Positions 51,830 through 61,586 of a DNA stretch of 64,000 nt are shown here, piece after piece. The position numbers and the translations under genes were made by a program. The DNA is taken from assembly GCF_002218005.2 (NCBI RefSeq), contig NZ_AP018679.1:248001-312000 (forward strand), written 5' to 3'. A model generated the notes under the pieces. It saw only the letters and a program-made list of their open reading frames with translations. It searched no databases and was not told the origin of the DNA. Position 1 is the stretch's first letter; each line of letters starts with the position of its first letter. Source of the DNA: Vibrio algivorus (lineage in GTDB: Bacteria > Pseudomonadota > Gammaproteobacteria > Enterobacterales > Vibrionaceae).

Positions 51830-52096
51830 ATGATGACAAACGTCTACCAGTTCAAACCAAAAGAAGAATATGCAACTCAAGAACAAGTTGCGAATTTACG
51901 TTGGATGTTCTCTCCGTTTTCACCCGGCCGTGATGAGTTCACTATTTCTAAAATCGCCACTACTTATAAAATTATGCACTTTACTGATCGTGGGTGTACA
52001 TTGACCCCAAAAGAAATACACGAATACTTAAGTGAAATAAAACCAATGCCAAAAAGCGCACATCAAATGGTCGCCAGTATGATGACAGCATGTTAA
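51830..52096 (+). CDS. hypothetical protein, 88 residues
   Basis: A small soluble protein (MMTNVYQFKPKEEYATQEQV...) with mixed charge and no signal, metal motif or membrane helix. AAGGA is five bases before the ATG at 51830. The spacing to the LexA-like repeat and the structured leader suggests controlled expression. I do not recognise the family. Confidence 0.65.
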   Translation: MMTNVYQFKPKEEYATQEQVANLRWMFSPFSPGRDEFTISKIATTYKIMHFTDRGCTLTPKEIHEYLSEIKPMPKSAHQMVASMMTAC

Positions 52097-52262
52097 GCCT
52101 TTCAAAATAATTAGGTGTATTGACGCAATGCGAGCAACTACCGGACGGTAATAAGTGAGTGCTTGTATTAATAACCATATAAAATAAATTGACATTTTGA
52201 TGTCAATAAAACAACACTATGAGCTATAGTTTTTTCTTGATATATATTTTATGGATAACATT

Positions 52263-52658
52263 ATGAAACGTATTACTGTCGCAATGTCAGTTTTTGCTGC
52301 GTTAATGTCTTTTGGTTCAGTGGCTGCACAAGAGTGCAGTGGTTTATCTGGTTGTGAAGCAAAAGTTTGTCAGATTGAAAAACAAATAGAATTGGCCAAA
52401 CAGCACAATAATTCGAATAAAGAAGCCGGTTTACAAAAAGCGTTAACGGAAGTGAAAGATCACTGTACGGTAGATGGATTAAAAGACGATCTGCAAGATG
52501 ACATTGACAATGTAATGGATGACTTGGCAGAACATCAAGATGATTTAGCTGAAGCGATTCAAGACGAGGAGCTTGATAAAGTCGAAAAGTATAAACAAAA
52601 AATTGCTGAAGATAAGCAAGAGCTTGAAGAGTTAAAGGCTGAATTACAGAAGTTATAA
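52263..52658 (+). CDS. DUF1090 family periplasmic protein
   Basis: A 131-residue exported protein: signal peptide (cleavage after about 22, VAA-QEC), a small cysteine region (CSGLSGCEAKVC), then a long, very acidic helical coil (about 75-131) rich in Asp, Glu and Lys. The pattern matches the DUF1090 (YqjC-like) family. The ATG at 52263 is taken because the signal sequence starts there. Function unknown. Confidence 0.8.
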   Translation: MKRITVAMSVFAALMSFGSVAAQECSGLSGCEAKVCQIEKQIELAKQHNNSNKEAGLQKALTEVKDHCTVDGLKDDLQDDIDNVMDDLAEHQDDLAEAIQDEELDKVEKYKQKIAEDKQELEELKAELQKL

Positions 52659-52678
52659 ATACTAAATAAAATTAAATA

Positions 52679-52721
52679 AAAATGGCGCTTGGCTTGGATT
52701 AACTGCTAAGCGCCATTTTAG
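52679..52721. terminator. bidirectional terminator
   Basis: AAAATGGCGCTT (52679-52690) pairs with AAGCGCCATTTT (52708-52719) over a 17-base loop, between the converging DUF1090 and DUF5666 genes. Confidence 0.85.
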
Positions 52722-52752
52722 TTTGGTATTTTGGTAAGGTTCAGTTGAGCTT

Positions 52753-54042
52753 TTAGTCGTCTACACGACAGTTAGAAACTTCAGTATTTATGTGAACTAA
52801 AGTACACTCAACATCAGTGCGAGAGCCATCGTGACCATATGAACTATCACTGCTATAGCCCCAAAGCATGCCATTCTCAATAAGTCCTTCTAGGTCAATA
52901 TCATTATCATTGGTTTCTAGTGCTTCCACTTCCTTGACTAGATAAATTGTATTACTGTTCGAATCCGTTAACTCAACACCTTCAATTTCAATGTCTGTAT
53001 TATCAATGGTTGCCATGGTTAAACGGTCTTCGAATTTAGTACGGTTGTCAGTATTAAATTCATAACCATTAATTGAAAAAGTGCTATTAGTGATTAACGT
53101 GGCAGTGCCAGAAAGTGCAAACTTAACACTAGATTGGGTTTGAGAGCCAGAGCCATCTTCAAATTCAATTTTTGTCGCTTCTAAGCCCGAAGTCCCACTA
53201 ATTAAATCAGCTTCAATGCGAGCACCTTCGATAAGGTCTGTCTGTTTTCCATCATCAAATACCGTGTTGGTAGTGATCGTAATGCTAGTACGGCCGTTGA
53301 GTTCGATTGATGTTTGTTCATTGTTTACCCAAGTGATCGTGCCTTCTAGTTCCATATCACTGTATTGATCATCATTTTCAATTTCTACTTCAGATGCAAC
53401 AAAAACAGTACCATCCATACGGCCTTCTACTTCAACCCAATCACCATTAGCAATTGCTTGTCCATCATCTAAATCAACATGAGCTGTACTGTAATCAATT
53501 TCCGTCGGACCAATAAAGAAACTGTGATCAGTTAATTGAGATACCATGCCCTCAATTTCAGCCTCATGCATCGGTGTTACAGAAAAAACACCTTCAGATT
53601 GCCATTCACCAGAGTCATTGAAGTAACCATTTGCGAATACCCAGTTGCCTTTAGTAAATGCTGTTGCGACATCTGTAGTGGAAACAGTAACACCATTGAC
53701 CACAATTGAGTCAGCAGTGACAGATGAAATGATACCGACAAGATTTGGGTCGATTTCAATCTCTTCAGCATTACCCGAACGGTCGGTTTCGACTTCAATA
53801 CGCATACCTTCCTGAATATCTTGCATCGTCATGATTTGGTCGTCGTAGCTGATTTCAGCTGATTGAGCATTTAATTTGTAATCATTGATGGTGACATGGG
53901 TATCAGTAACTTGAGTGGCCATGCCATTAAGTTGTGAAGGGGTAGACGTTGTGTTGGTGTTATTATTGCTGTCACTTGATGAACCACCGCCACAAGCAGA
54001 GAGAAGAGTTGCGATTGATAAGCATAAAATAGACTTTTTCAT
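52753..54042 (-). CDS. DUF5666 repeat lipoprotein
   Basis: A 429-residue lipoprotein: lipobox LLSAC (Cys16) followed by a GGGSSSDSNNN linker, then about five repeats of a beta-rich DUF5666-type unit of 60-70 residues (each with a pattern like LNGMATQVTDTHVTINDYKL, EGMRIEVE). Very acidic. Its gene faces away from the two-component genes across a 122-bp region, so it is a likely target or partner of that system. Function unknown. Confidence 0.82.
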   Translation of the reverse strand: MKKSILCLSIATLLSACGGGSSSDSNNNTNTTSTPSQLNGMATQVTDTHVTINDYKLNAQSAEISYDDQIMTMQDIQEGMRIEVETDRSGNAEEIEIDPNLVGIISSVTADSIVVNGVTVSTTDVATAFTKGNWVFANGYFNDSGEWQSEGVFSVTPMHEAEIEGMVSQLTDHSFFIGPTEIDYSTAHVDLDDGQAIANGDWVEVEGRMDGTVFVASEVEIENDDQYSDMELEGTITWVNNEQTSIELNGRTSITITTNTVFDDGKQTDLIEGARIEADLISGTSGLEATKIEFEDGSGSQTQSSVKFALSGTATLITNSTFSINGYEFNTDNRTKFEDRLTMATIDNTDIEIEGVELTDSNSNTIYLVKEVEALETNDNDIDLEGLIENGMLWGYSSDSSYGHDGSRTDVECTLVHINTEVSNCRVDD

Positions 54043-54164
54043 AATAAACCTTATTTTTTATATTTGTATTGTAGTAATGATTGATTTGTAGGTATCTTAA
54101 TCGGCTAAACGTAAAGCAAACGTGAAGAAAAAATAAATAAAGTCAGAGGAAGGTTTGTAAGGTC

Positions 54165-54836
54165 ATGAAAGTATTAATTGTGGATGATACGCATAGTGTT
54201 GTTGAAACGATAATGGACTATTTAGAACTTGAAGGTATCGTCGCTGACTGTGCTTATCACGGAGAAAGTGCATTAAAGCTTATTGTAGAGAATCATTATG
54301 ACGTGATCATTATGGACATCATGATGCCGAAGATGGATGGCATTAGTGCGGTTAAAAAGCTACGTGAAGAATTATTCTGCAACACGCCGATTTTGTTTTT
54401 AACTGCCAAAGATACATTAAATGATAAAATTGAAGCGTTTAACTCTGGTGGTGATGACTTCTTAAATAAGCCTTTTGCAATGGAGGAGCTGTGCCTACGT
54501 TTGCATGCGCTACATCGTCGTGGACCAAGGCTCGATGTCGGTAATTTAAGTTTTGCCGATTTATCCATGAACTTACAAACTAATGAAGTCACTCGTTCTG
54601 GACAACTCATTAAATTAAGTAAAATTCAGCGTACTATCTTTAAGTTACTACTCAAAAATGCACCTGCGGTAGTCTCTAAGGATGCGGTGATCAATGAGGT
54701 ATGGGGAGAAAAAAGTCCATCAAGTGATTCATTACGTAGTCATATTTATGGTTTGAGAAGTGCGCTTGATAAAGGCTTTGAATCAAGTCGACTAGAAACG
54801 CTACATGGTCAAGGGTATCGATTAAAAGATGACTAA
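54165..54836 (+). CDS. OmpR/PhoB-family response regulator
   Basis: A 223-residue regulator: receiver domain with Asp51 as phospho-acceptor (IIMDIMMPKMDG) and Lys in LNKPFA, then a winged-helix DNA-binding domain (residues ~125-223, ending LETLHGQGYRL). Overlaps the kinase gene by eight bases. With the kinase and the downstream OB-fold gene it resembles the QseB/CarR type of system linked to ygiW-like genes. Confidence 0.92.
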   Translation: MKVLIVDDTHSVVETIMDYLELEGIVADCAYHGESALKLIVENHYDVIIMDIMMPKMDGISAVKKLREELFCNTPILFLTAKDTLNDKIEAFNSGGDDFLNKPFAMEELCLRLHALHRRGPRLDVGNLSFADLSMNLQTNEVTRSGQLIKLSKIQRTIFKLLLKNAPAVVSKDAVINEVWGEKSPSSDSLRSHIYGLRSALDKGFESSRLETLHGQGYRLKDD

Positions 54837-56046
54837 CGCCCCAAGTTTTTTCAAAAAGATTCGTATGACGTTTATCGTGCTTACTAGCGTGATGTTCTTG
54901 TTATTTTGGGGACTTATTTATTTTGCTCAAGATCGACTAGAAGTCATTAGCCTTGAACATAGGTTATCAACAGAAACCCGAGAATACTTAAAAAACTATC
55001 GACGTTATGGTTTTAAAGCCGCGAAACCTGATCCTCAAGAACTTGATACCTACTGGTCAAAAGAAGAATATCCTGAATGGTTAGAACCTTATCAAACACC
55101 AGGCTTTTTTGAAGAGCAACTCGGCCCTGAAGACAAACACTTTTTAGTCACTAAACATCCATCAGGTAGTGGTTGGTTATATGTGGTTTTCCAAGATGAT
55201 GCCGATGATTATCTAGATGAATACGAAGATAACCTTCATCTTGTTACCTTTTTAGTCGGTACCGTTTTTCTAATGGCAGTGATGGCCTATGGCTTGTATT
55301 TCGTACGCTTGCTCTCAAGGCCATTGATTCAAATTGAAGAAAAGATTGAGTCAATGTCACCGGATAAGCCTGACTTTAAAGTCGATACACCATATAAAGA
55401 AACGCAAAGTATCGAATATACGCTATTAGATAATAAAGCCAAAATTACTTCTTACTTTCAACGTGAGCAAGAGTTTAGCCGCTTTGCTTCACATGAACTG
55501 CGTACGCCAATTATGGTGATCAAAGGTTCGACAGAGTTATTACGTAAAGTGCCTGATATGCCTCGTGTAGCAACTAAGGCCGTTAATCGTATTGAGTATG
55601 CCGGTAATCAAATGCAGATTTTAACTGAGGCATTTTTGTTGCTAGGTAAAGAAGACATTGAAGCGCACCATATTAGCCGTGAGTCACTTTCTGAGCATAT
55701 TCATACTGTGTTAGAAAACATGTCTGAGCATTTCGCAAAACAAGATGCCACCTATCAGTTGAAAGAAGTGGATCCGGGGGCGGTAGATGCGCCATCAAGC
55801 TTTATTGATATTGTTATGGCAAACTTATTAAAGAATGCCTTTAGTTATAGCATCAATGATATTGTCATTGAGTTAACGAATAAAACTTTAACCGTCACTA
55901 ATCAGCATGATGGTAACGACATGCACAATTCCGGTTATGGCTGCGGTTTGGTGATTATCGAACGAGTATGCAATCGAATGAATTGGCAGTTTGATACTGA
56001 AAATGACGGTAAGTTATTTAAGGCGATAGTAGTGTTTACTAGCTGA
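54829..56046 (+). CDS. sensor histidine kinase
   Basis: A 405-residue membrane kinase: helix 1 at about 13-33, a ~105-residue periplasmic sensor domain rich in acidic residues (DDADDYLDEYEDN), helix 2 at about 139-160, a HisKA domain with His222 (ASHELRTP) and an ATPase domain with the N box DIVMANLLKNAFSYS and a single G-rich loop (GYGCGLVII). The acidic sensor could bind metal ions or cationic peptides; this is inference. Confidence 0.9.
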   Translation: MTNAPSFFKKIRMTFIVLTSVMFLLFWGLIYFAQDRLEVISLEHRLSTETREYLKNYRRYGFKAAKPDPQELDTYWSKEEYPEWLEPYQTPGFFEEQLGPEDKHFLVTKHPSGSGWLYVVFQDDADDYLDEYEDNLHLVTFLVGTVFLMAVMAYGLYFVRLLSRPLIQIEEKIESMSPDKPDFKVDTPYKETQSIEYTLLDNKAKITSYFQREQEFSRFASHELRTPIMVIKGSTELLRKVPDMPRVATKAVNRIEYAGNQMQILTEAFLLLGKEDIEAHHISRESLSEHIHTVLENMSEHFAKQDATYQLKEVDPGAVDAPSSFIDIVMANLLKNAFSYSINDIVIELTNKTLTVTNQHDGNDMHNSGYGCGLVIIERVCNRMNWQFDTENDGKLFKAIVVFTS

Positions 56047-56205
56047 CATCACAATATTAGGCATACCTAGTGTCGAAGGTTTTTGTATTTTAGGGCGTAT
56101 TGGTTTTTCACGTTTTTTTCACACTTGGCTGAATATACTGTTTCACATCGACGCAATATACAGCCAACAGGCTAGCGAAAATTTACAATAATAAGGATAA
56201 AAATC

Positions 56206-56607
56206 ATGAACAAAACACTATTAACAATTTCGCTTGCAGCATTAATGTCAGTTCCTTCTATTACGATGGCCGAAGTGGTATCTCCTGCACCTGCGGCGAA
56301 AACGCAGACATCAACTCAAGGTGGTTTTGATGGCCCACGTCATGGCACTGCAATCATTGAAACGATTAAAGAAGCAAAAGATGCTAGCGATGATACTAAG
56401 GTTGTGCTAACCGGTAAAATTAAAAGCTCTCTAGGTGATGAGGACTATATTTTTGCTGATTCAACTGGCGAAATCACCGTAGAAATTGATAACGACAAAT
56501 GGCACGGCCGCACCGTTACCACTGATCATACCGTAGTACTGCGTGGTGAAGTGGATAAAGATTGGAACAGCTTAACTATCGATGTGGATAGCTTAGAAGT
56601 TAAGTAA
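56206..56607 (+). CDS. YgiW/YdeI-family periplasmic OB-fold protein
   Basis: A 133-residue exported protein: signal peptide (cleavage after about 22, TMA-EVV), a Pro/Ala/Thr linker, then the bacterial OB-fold (BOF) domain (KVVLTGKIKSSLGDEDYIFA, GEITVEIDNDKW, LRGEVDKDWNS). These proteins help tolerance to peroxide, metals or antimicrobial peptides and often sit beside a QseBC/CarRS-type system, as here. AAGGA precedes the ATG. Confidence 0.88.
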   Translation: MNKTLLTISLAALMSVPSITMAEVVSPAPAAKTQTSTQGGFDGPRHGTAIIETIKEAKDASDDTKVVLTGKIKSSLGDEDYIFADSTGEITVEIDNDKWHGRTVTTDHTVVLRGEVDKDWNSLTIDVDSLEVK

Positions 56608-56660
56608 CCACTGTTCAGATTAAATAATCGATCTTCAAATAAGTAAAATTAAATAAAAAT

Positions 56661-56696
56661 GAAAGCCTGCATAATTAATTTATACAGGCTTTCTTG
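56661..56696. terminator. terminator
   Basis: A 14-base stem with one mismatch (56661-56674 with 56680-56693), five-base loop, A-run before and T-rich after; between the OB-fold gene and the converging YjiH gene. Confidence 0.82.
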
Positions 56697-56758
56697 CTTT
56701 GGGTGATTGTCTGTTGTGCCTAATCTTGTGAGCTTAGTTTGTAAGATTAGTCGAACTA

Positions 56759-58147
56759 TTAAAAAATCAAATGCGCAACGCCAACAATCACCGGTAGAGT
56801 AATGAGGGTGCGTAAAATAAAGATCACGAATAGTTCTAATAGCGTTACTGGGATCTTACTACCGAGTAGAAGAGCGCCCACTTCAGACATGTAAATTAGC
56901 TGAGTGACCGACATCGCTGCAATTACAAAGCGGGTCATATCGCTATGGATTGGTGCAGCTAAGATTGCTGGGATGAACATATCCGCAAATCCAACCACAA
57001 TCGTTTGTGATGCTTCAACGGCCTCAGGAAGCCCGAGTAGTTTTAAGTATGGAATGAAAGGCTGACCTAAAATCTCGAACAGTGAGCTGTGCTCTGCAAT
57101 GATTAAAGCGCCGGTACCAAGTGCCATCACAACTGGTAAAACACCAAACACCATATCAACGGCATTCTTCACACCTTCAATGAGTACTTTATGGAAATCA
57201 CCAACATTATCGGCTTTAGTTAGTGCTAAGTGCATTCCCCAAGAGAAGTTAGTGTGTCCTTCTGGTAAATCATCCGCTTTCATATCTGGTACAGAGCCAT
57301 CAATGAACGTGTCTTTTTTCCAACGCAGTGGTGGAATGCGCGGTAAAATAATTGCAGCGACTAAACCGGCTAAACAAACGGCGCCATAAAATGGAATAAA
57401 TAAGTGCTCAAGATTAACCTGTGCGATAACCACTAAGCTGAAAGTGATGGATACTGCAGAGAAGGTAGTACCAACAATTGCCGCTTCGCGTTGCGTATAA
57501 AATTTATCTTCATATTGCTTGCTGGTCAGTAAGATACCAACAGAACCGTCACCGAGCCAAGAAGCCATACAGTCGATAGCAGAACGCCCCGGTAGATTGA
57601 AAATAGGGCGCATTACTTTACTCAATAGCGTACCGAATAGTTCTAACAAACCGAAGTTAAGTAAAAGTGGCAATAGCATACCGGCGAAAATGAATACGCA
57701 GAATAATGTTGGTAATAGACCGTTTAATACCATTCCACCGGTATTTTCTTCCCATACCATTTCTGGGCCAACATGATAGAACGCCATAACCGCAGCAATA
57801 CCACCCAAAACACGTACCACAAACCATATTAAAGATGGCGTCATTAGCGTATGTAAAAAGGCATTATTTTTAATAAACGCAGGCTGGATTAGTTTATAGA
57901 GAATGGTTGCGATAGCCATAAACGCAATAACCAGAGTAATAATAGGAACGATGCTATTGGCTAATGCTGCTTGTAAAGATTTTGCTAAGATTGCGACTGG
58001 AATTGTGTATGAGCCTTGATAGCTCAACGGTGCCATGAATAAAAACAAACCGATCAAAGATGGAATGATAAAAGTAAGGTAAGTTTTTAGTGGGTAGTTT
58101 GTTTTTTCTACCTTGGCGTTATCCGTTGGTTTTGAAGAATCTTTCAT
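56759..58147 (-). CDS. YjiH family membrane protein (nucleoside-recognition/Gate domain)
   Basis: A 462-residue inner-membrane protein with about ten helices matching YjiH. The two Gate-type halves are visible around residues 140-260 (AIDCMASWLGDGSVGILL) and 330-460 (GFADMFIPAILAA, SEVGALLLGSKIP). Proteins of this group are thought to be transporters or sporulation-type permeases; the substrate is unknown. The ATG at 58147 (MKDSSKP) has GAGAG upstream and is preferred over a TTG at 58165. Confidence 0.87.
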   Translation of the reverse strand: MKDSSKPTDNAKVEKTNYPLKTYLTFIIPSLIGLFLFMAPLSYQGSYTIPVAILAKSLQAALANSIVPIITLVIAFMAIATILYKLIQPAFIKNNAFLHTLMTPSLIWFVVRVLGGIAAVMAFYHVGPEMVWEENTGGMVLNGLLPTLFCVFIFAGMLLPLLLNFGLLELFGTLLSKVMRPIFNLPGRSAIDCMASWLGDGSVGILLTSKQYEDKFYTQREAAIVGTTFSAVSITFSLVVIAQVNLEHLFIPFYGAVCLAGLVAAIILPRIPPLRWKKDTFIDGSVPDMKADDLPEGHTNFSWGMHLALTKADNVGDFHKVLIEGVKNAVDMVFGVLPVVMALGTGALIIAEHSSLFEILGQPFIPYLKLLGLPEAVEASQTIVVGFADMFIPAILAAPIHSDMTRFVIAAMSVTQLIYMSEVGALLLGSKIPVTLLELFVIFILRTLITLPVIVGVAHLIF

Positions 58148-58367
58148 TATGCTCTCAAATGACAATGCTTAAAAATTGCGCAATCCATCGCATAACTATT
58201 CACTATCAATCCATGATTTATTCAATGGCGGCAAGAATACCGACTTTCTAATTAAAGTGAAATAGGGAAACGGCAATTTTTGGGGATAAAGTTACGCATA
58301 AAGAGTACAAGTATAGCCATTGATAATAGAGTGGTCGATTTCTATGCAAATGAGAAGTGGTGCTAAC

Positions 58368-58633
58368 TATACCCAAGTAACCTCAAGATGCGAGTTTCAG
58401 CAAGATTAAAACAAGTTTTAGGCAAGGCAAATTGAAGATGATCATAGTTATTTTATCTCTGTTCAATTTAACGCAGCATGAAGCTTGTTTTAACTTGCCC
58501 TTCGGGAACTTCATCCAAGCCCTTAGTCTACGTCAGATTTAATTGAAAGGTGCTTACATTCCGCATAAATCTTCCTTGCCTAAAGGCTTGGATGATAGCT
58601 CTGAATTTTGCATCTTGAGGTCATTTGGGTATA
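58368..58633. repeat. full-length TATACCC repeat (MITE-like), copy at 58.4 kb
   Basis: A 266-bp copy with both tips (TATACCCAAGTAACCTCAAG and CTTGAGGTCATTTGGGTATA) and the same interior as copy 1. The flanking 58148-58367 and 58634-58855 carry no gene; the latter should contain the rhlE promoter and leader. Confidence 0.88.
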
Positions 58634-58855
58634 TCTGTGATAAAAGTCACGATATTTGTTGCTGCTTTTAGATAAAGCGGTCAGAATAGCCGCTCAATCA
58701 AGATTATTAATATCACTTCCAGCGACACCAATCCTGAAAGCAGAGTAGATTCTCATATACCTTGTCACTACAACAAGTAAATATAAGGTATACAAAGATA
58801 TTGATATTCATACCTCTAAGCCAATTGGCTTTTCTATTTATCGAGATCAATATTT

Positions 58856-60286
58856 ATGAGTTTTTCCTCTTTAGGACTTTCTGCCCCTTTACTTAAAGCG
58901 GTGGAAGAACAAGGCTATACGACACCTTCACCAATTCAAGCGAAAGCTATTCCTGCGGTTATCGAAGGTCAAGATGTGATGGCCGCCGCGCAAACCGGTA
59001 CGGGTAAAACGGCTGGTTTCACATTGCCAATTCTTGAGCGTTTATTAGCGGGTGATCGTGTTAAACCAAACCAAGTTCGCGCATTAATCTTAACGCCTAC
59101 TCGTGAGTTAGCGGCTCAGGTGCATAAGAATGTTGAGCAATACAGCCAAAATACTCGCTTAACCTCAACGGTTGTATTTGGTGGTGTAAAAATTAACCCA
59201 CAAATGATGCGACTAAGACAAGGTGTGGATGTACTCGTCTCAACTCCTGGTCGTCTATTAGATTTATATAATCAAAATGCAGTACGTTTTTCTCAATTGG
59301 AAGTCTTAGTATTAGATGAAGCCGACCGTATGCTGGACATGGGATTTATTCGTGATATCCGTAAAATCTTGTCTTTCTTACCCGCGAAGCGTCAGAATTT
59401 ATTATTCTCTGCAACTTTCTCTGATGAGATCCGTCAACTTGCCAAAGGCTTGGTGAATAACCCAGTAGAAATTTCGGTTAACCCAGCTAACCAAACCGCA
59501 ACCACGGTTGAGCAATGTATTTATCCTGCGGATCAAAAGAAGAAAGCACCAATGTTGCTTAAACTGATCCAAGATAATGATTGGCAGCAAGTGTTGGTAT
59601 TTAGTAAAACCAAACATGGCGCTAACCGTTTAAGCCGTTTCTTAGATGAAAAGGGTGTGACTTCGGCCGCCATTCATGGCAATAAAAGCCAAGGTGCACG
59701 AACCAAAGCACTTGAGAACTTTAAAACGGGTGAAGTACGCGTTTTAGTGGCGACGGATATCGCTGCTCGTGGTATTGATATCGCGCAATTGCCACAAGTT
59801 GTGAACTTTGATTTGCCGCATGTCTCTGAAGACTATGTACACCGTATTGGCCGTACTGGCCGTGCGGGTGCAACTGGTAAAGCAATTTCTTTAGTATGTG
59901 TTGATGAAGCCCATGACTTATTCTCGATCGAGCGCCTAATCAAGCAAGTATTACCGCGTATGGAACTTGAAGGTTTCCCTGTAGTCAATAAATTGCCGGA
60001 ATCGAGATTAGATACTCGTCCAATCAAACCGAAAAAACCTAAGAAGCCGAAAAAGACTTTCCAACATAATGATGGTCAACGTTCAGGTGAAAATGCCCGT
60101 GGTCATAAACCAGTAAGCAAAAATCGTCGTCATGCGGGCAATGCAAAACCGGCTACAGCATCTACTGACGGAGCGGCAAAGCCACAAGCCAATGCGCGCC
60201 CTAAACCCGCTGCAAACCGTAAGCCAGCAGGTGCATCGCCACAGCGTAATCCTAAAAACAATGGCAGTAATTTTAAAGCGAATTAA
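58856..60286 (+). CDS. rhlE: DEAD-box ATP-dependent RNA helicase RhlE
   Basis: A 476-residue RNA helicase. Q motif (GYTTPSPIQ), motif I AAQTGTGKT, Ia PTRELA, II DEAD, III SAT, V ATDIAARGID and VI HRIGRTGR are all present. The C-terminal ~100 residues are a basic, low-complexity tail (KPKKPKKPKK, repeated KP/NA-rich) typical of RhlE, which acts in ribosome assembly and mRNA decay in the cold. The long unstructured leader is common for this family. Confidence 0.93.
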   Translation: MSFSSLGLSAPLLKAVEEQGYTTPSPIQAKAIPAVIEGQDVMAAAQTGTGKTAGFTLPILERLLAGDRVKPNQVRALILTPTRELAAQVHKNVEQYSQNTRLTSTVVFGGVKINPQMMRLRQGVDVLVSTPGRLLDLYNQNAVRFSQLEVLVLDEADRMLDMGFIRDIRKILSFLPAKRQNLLFSATFSDEIRQLAKGLVNNPVEISVNPANQTATTVEQCIYPADQKKKAPMLLKLIQDNDWQQVLVFSKTKHGANRLSRFLDEKGVTSAAIHGNKSQGARTKALENFKTGEVRVLVATDIAARGIDIAQLPQVVNFDLPHVSEDYVHRIGRTGRAGATGKAISLVCVDEAHDLFSIERLIKQVLPRMELEGFPVVNKLPESRLDTRPIKPKKPKKPKKTFQHNDGQRSGENARGHKPVSKNRRHAGNAKPATASTDGAAKPQANARPKPAANRKPAGASPQRNPKNNGSNFKAN

Positions 60287-60370
60287 GCCCAGTAAAATAT
60301 AGGATTGGCCGTGTGCGAGATCACTTACAAGCTATGTGAGTTATCACGGTTATTCAATCTAAAAATCAGA

Positions 60371-60410
60371 AAAGGCCAATTTTAACTTGTTGTTATAGTT
60401 GGCTTTTTTG
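60371..60410 (+). terminator. terminator of rhlE
   Basis: AAAAGGCCAA and TTGGCTTTTTT pair with one bulged G around a loop of about 20 bases, followed by a T-run, 85 bases after the stop codon. Confidence 0.7.
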
Positions 60411-60454
60411 TTTTGTAGTGTTTTTTGTTTAGAGAAAGAGCAAAAACTTTGAAT

Positions 60455-60866
60455 TAGGTCTCTTGAGGAATCTCAACAGAAGCGTAGTCTTATCGGTGTC
60501 GGAAGGAAACGACATAGGATTTAAGAAAAACCAAGACGGTTTTATTCAGGATGAAGTTTGACGGTTAGGATAACGGTCAGCAGGAAGCAAAGGACATTTG
60601 ACGGATTAAATTAAGCGGCAGGATGCGGCTGAAACGGATAAATGGACACCTCTAGTTTGAGGAAGGAACACCGCTCAAGGAACAAGTGATGAGCGCTAAT
60701 TAGGAACGATTAGCAGCAAGGATTTGCGTAAGGACACCGTTAGGAAGGCGATGCAGGAATGAGCTTAGGATAAGCACTATCATGGATTCGATGCATGGAG
60801 CATAGATAGTAGCAGGAATGCTGCGAGTAAGACTATAACCCCGATACGAAAGTGTCGGGGTTTTTC
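60455..60866 (+). ncRNA. csrB: CsrB-family regulatory RNA
   Basis: A region of about 410 bases with roughly 24 GGA motifs, many as AGGA in hairpin loops (for example CAGGATG, TTAGGATAA, GAGGAAGGAAC, CAGGAATG), and no coding potential. It ends in a perfect intrinsic terminator: 11 pairs (60837-60847 with 60852-60862), GAAA loop, then TTTTTC. This is the architecture of CsrB/CsrC RNAs, which soak up the translational regulator CsrA. The 5' end is approximate; the first motif is near 60475. Confidence 0.9.
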
Positions 60867-60942
60867 TTTTTTACGCATTCTACGGAATACTACTAAGTAG
60901 GATTCATTTCTTTGTGCTTTGTATTGCTGATCAACGTAGAAA

Positions 60943-60965
60943 TATATCCAAGTCACTTGGGTATA
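60943..60965. repeat. TATACCC repeat, 23-bp tip-to-tip copy
   Basis: TATATCCAAGTCACTTGGGT-ATA: the two terminal tips joined with no interior, a near-perfect palindrome. Confidence 0.75.
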
Positions 60966-61029
60966 GTGTAGAATCCGCCTCAAGATGCTCGATTAAGAGT
61001 GAAAGACCTAAATACAAGGCTAATAGAAC

Positions 61030-61380
61030 ATGCAACAAAGTGATTTCGAAACACTCGTAAAAACCCTATGTACTCTAGATTCAGTACCGACTGCGCTTAA
61101 ATTCTTGCAAATGAACAGCGACAGCAACGTGGCCGATGCCGCTAAATCGCTATCAGGTCAATTTGCACTAGCAGAAGTGGAAGGTGAGAACCGTATTTAT
61201 CATGTAACGACTCAAGAAGATGATAACGGCGTTGAGCAAGAGTACGTTGAGCATATTATGAATGAAGGCGATGATATTATTCGTTTCGTTGCGTGGTTCT
61301 TCGATATTATGTTCGATGTAAAAACGAAAGAAACTTATGCCGCAGCTGGCAAAACGTACACTCAACCAAAGCGTAGCTAA
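61030..61380 (+). CDS. conserved hypothetical protein, 116 residues
   Basis: A small acidic cytoplasmic protein (MQQSDFETLVKTLCTLDSVP...). An N-terminal helical part is followed by a mixed region with IRFVAWFFDIMFDVKT near the C-terminus. Vibrio-type but not a named domain to my knowledge. It follows the csrB RNA and has a weak AGG ribosome-binding site. Confidence 0.7.
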   Translation: MQQSDFETLVKTLCTLDSVPTALKFLQMNSDSNVADAAKSLSGQFALAEVEGENRIYHVTTQEDDNGVEQEYVEHIMNEGDDIIRFVAWFFDIMFDVKTKETYAAAGKTYTQPKRS

Positions 61381-61586
61381 GCTAATTGAGGTAAGTTAAA
61401 CCTCTGTTTTCACTCGTAGATAAAGGCCAATAGAGTAATCTGTTGGCTTTTTGAGTTTTATATCACCTACCTTTGCTACCACCTTCATATATTCTGTTAT
61501 TTATCCGTAAAAAAGTGCAATCTTTGGTTGGTTTTTCGATACATTAGAGAAAACAATAATGTAATACATAAACTCAAGGAGCAAGG

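Noticed and set aside
60780..60983. 67-residue minus-strand frame
   Set aside because: It overlaps the terminator and 3' part of the CsrB-type RNA and a repeat tip; nothing supports translation.
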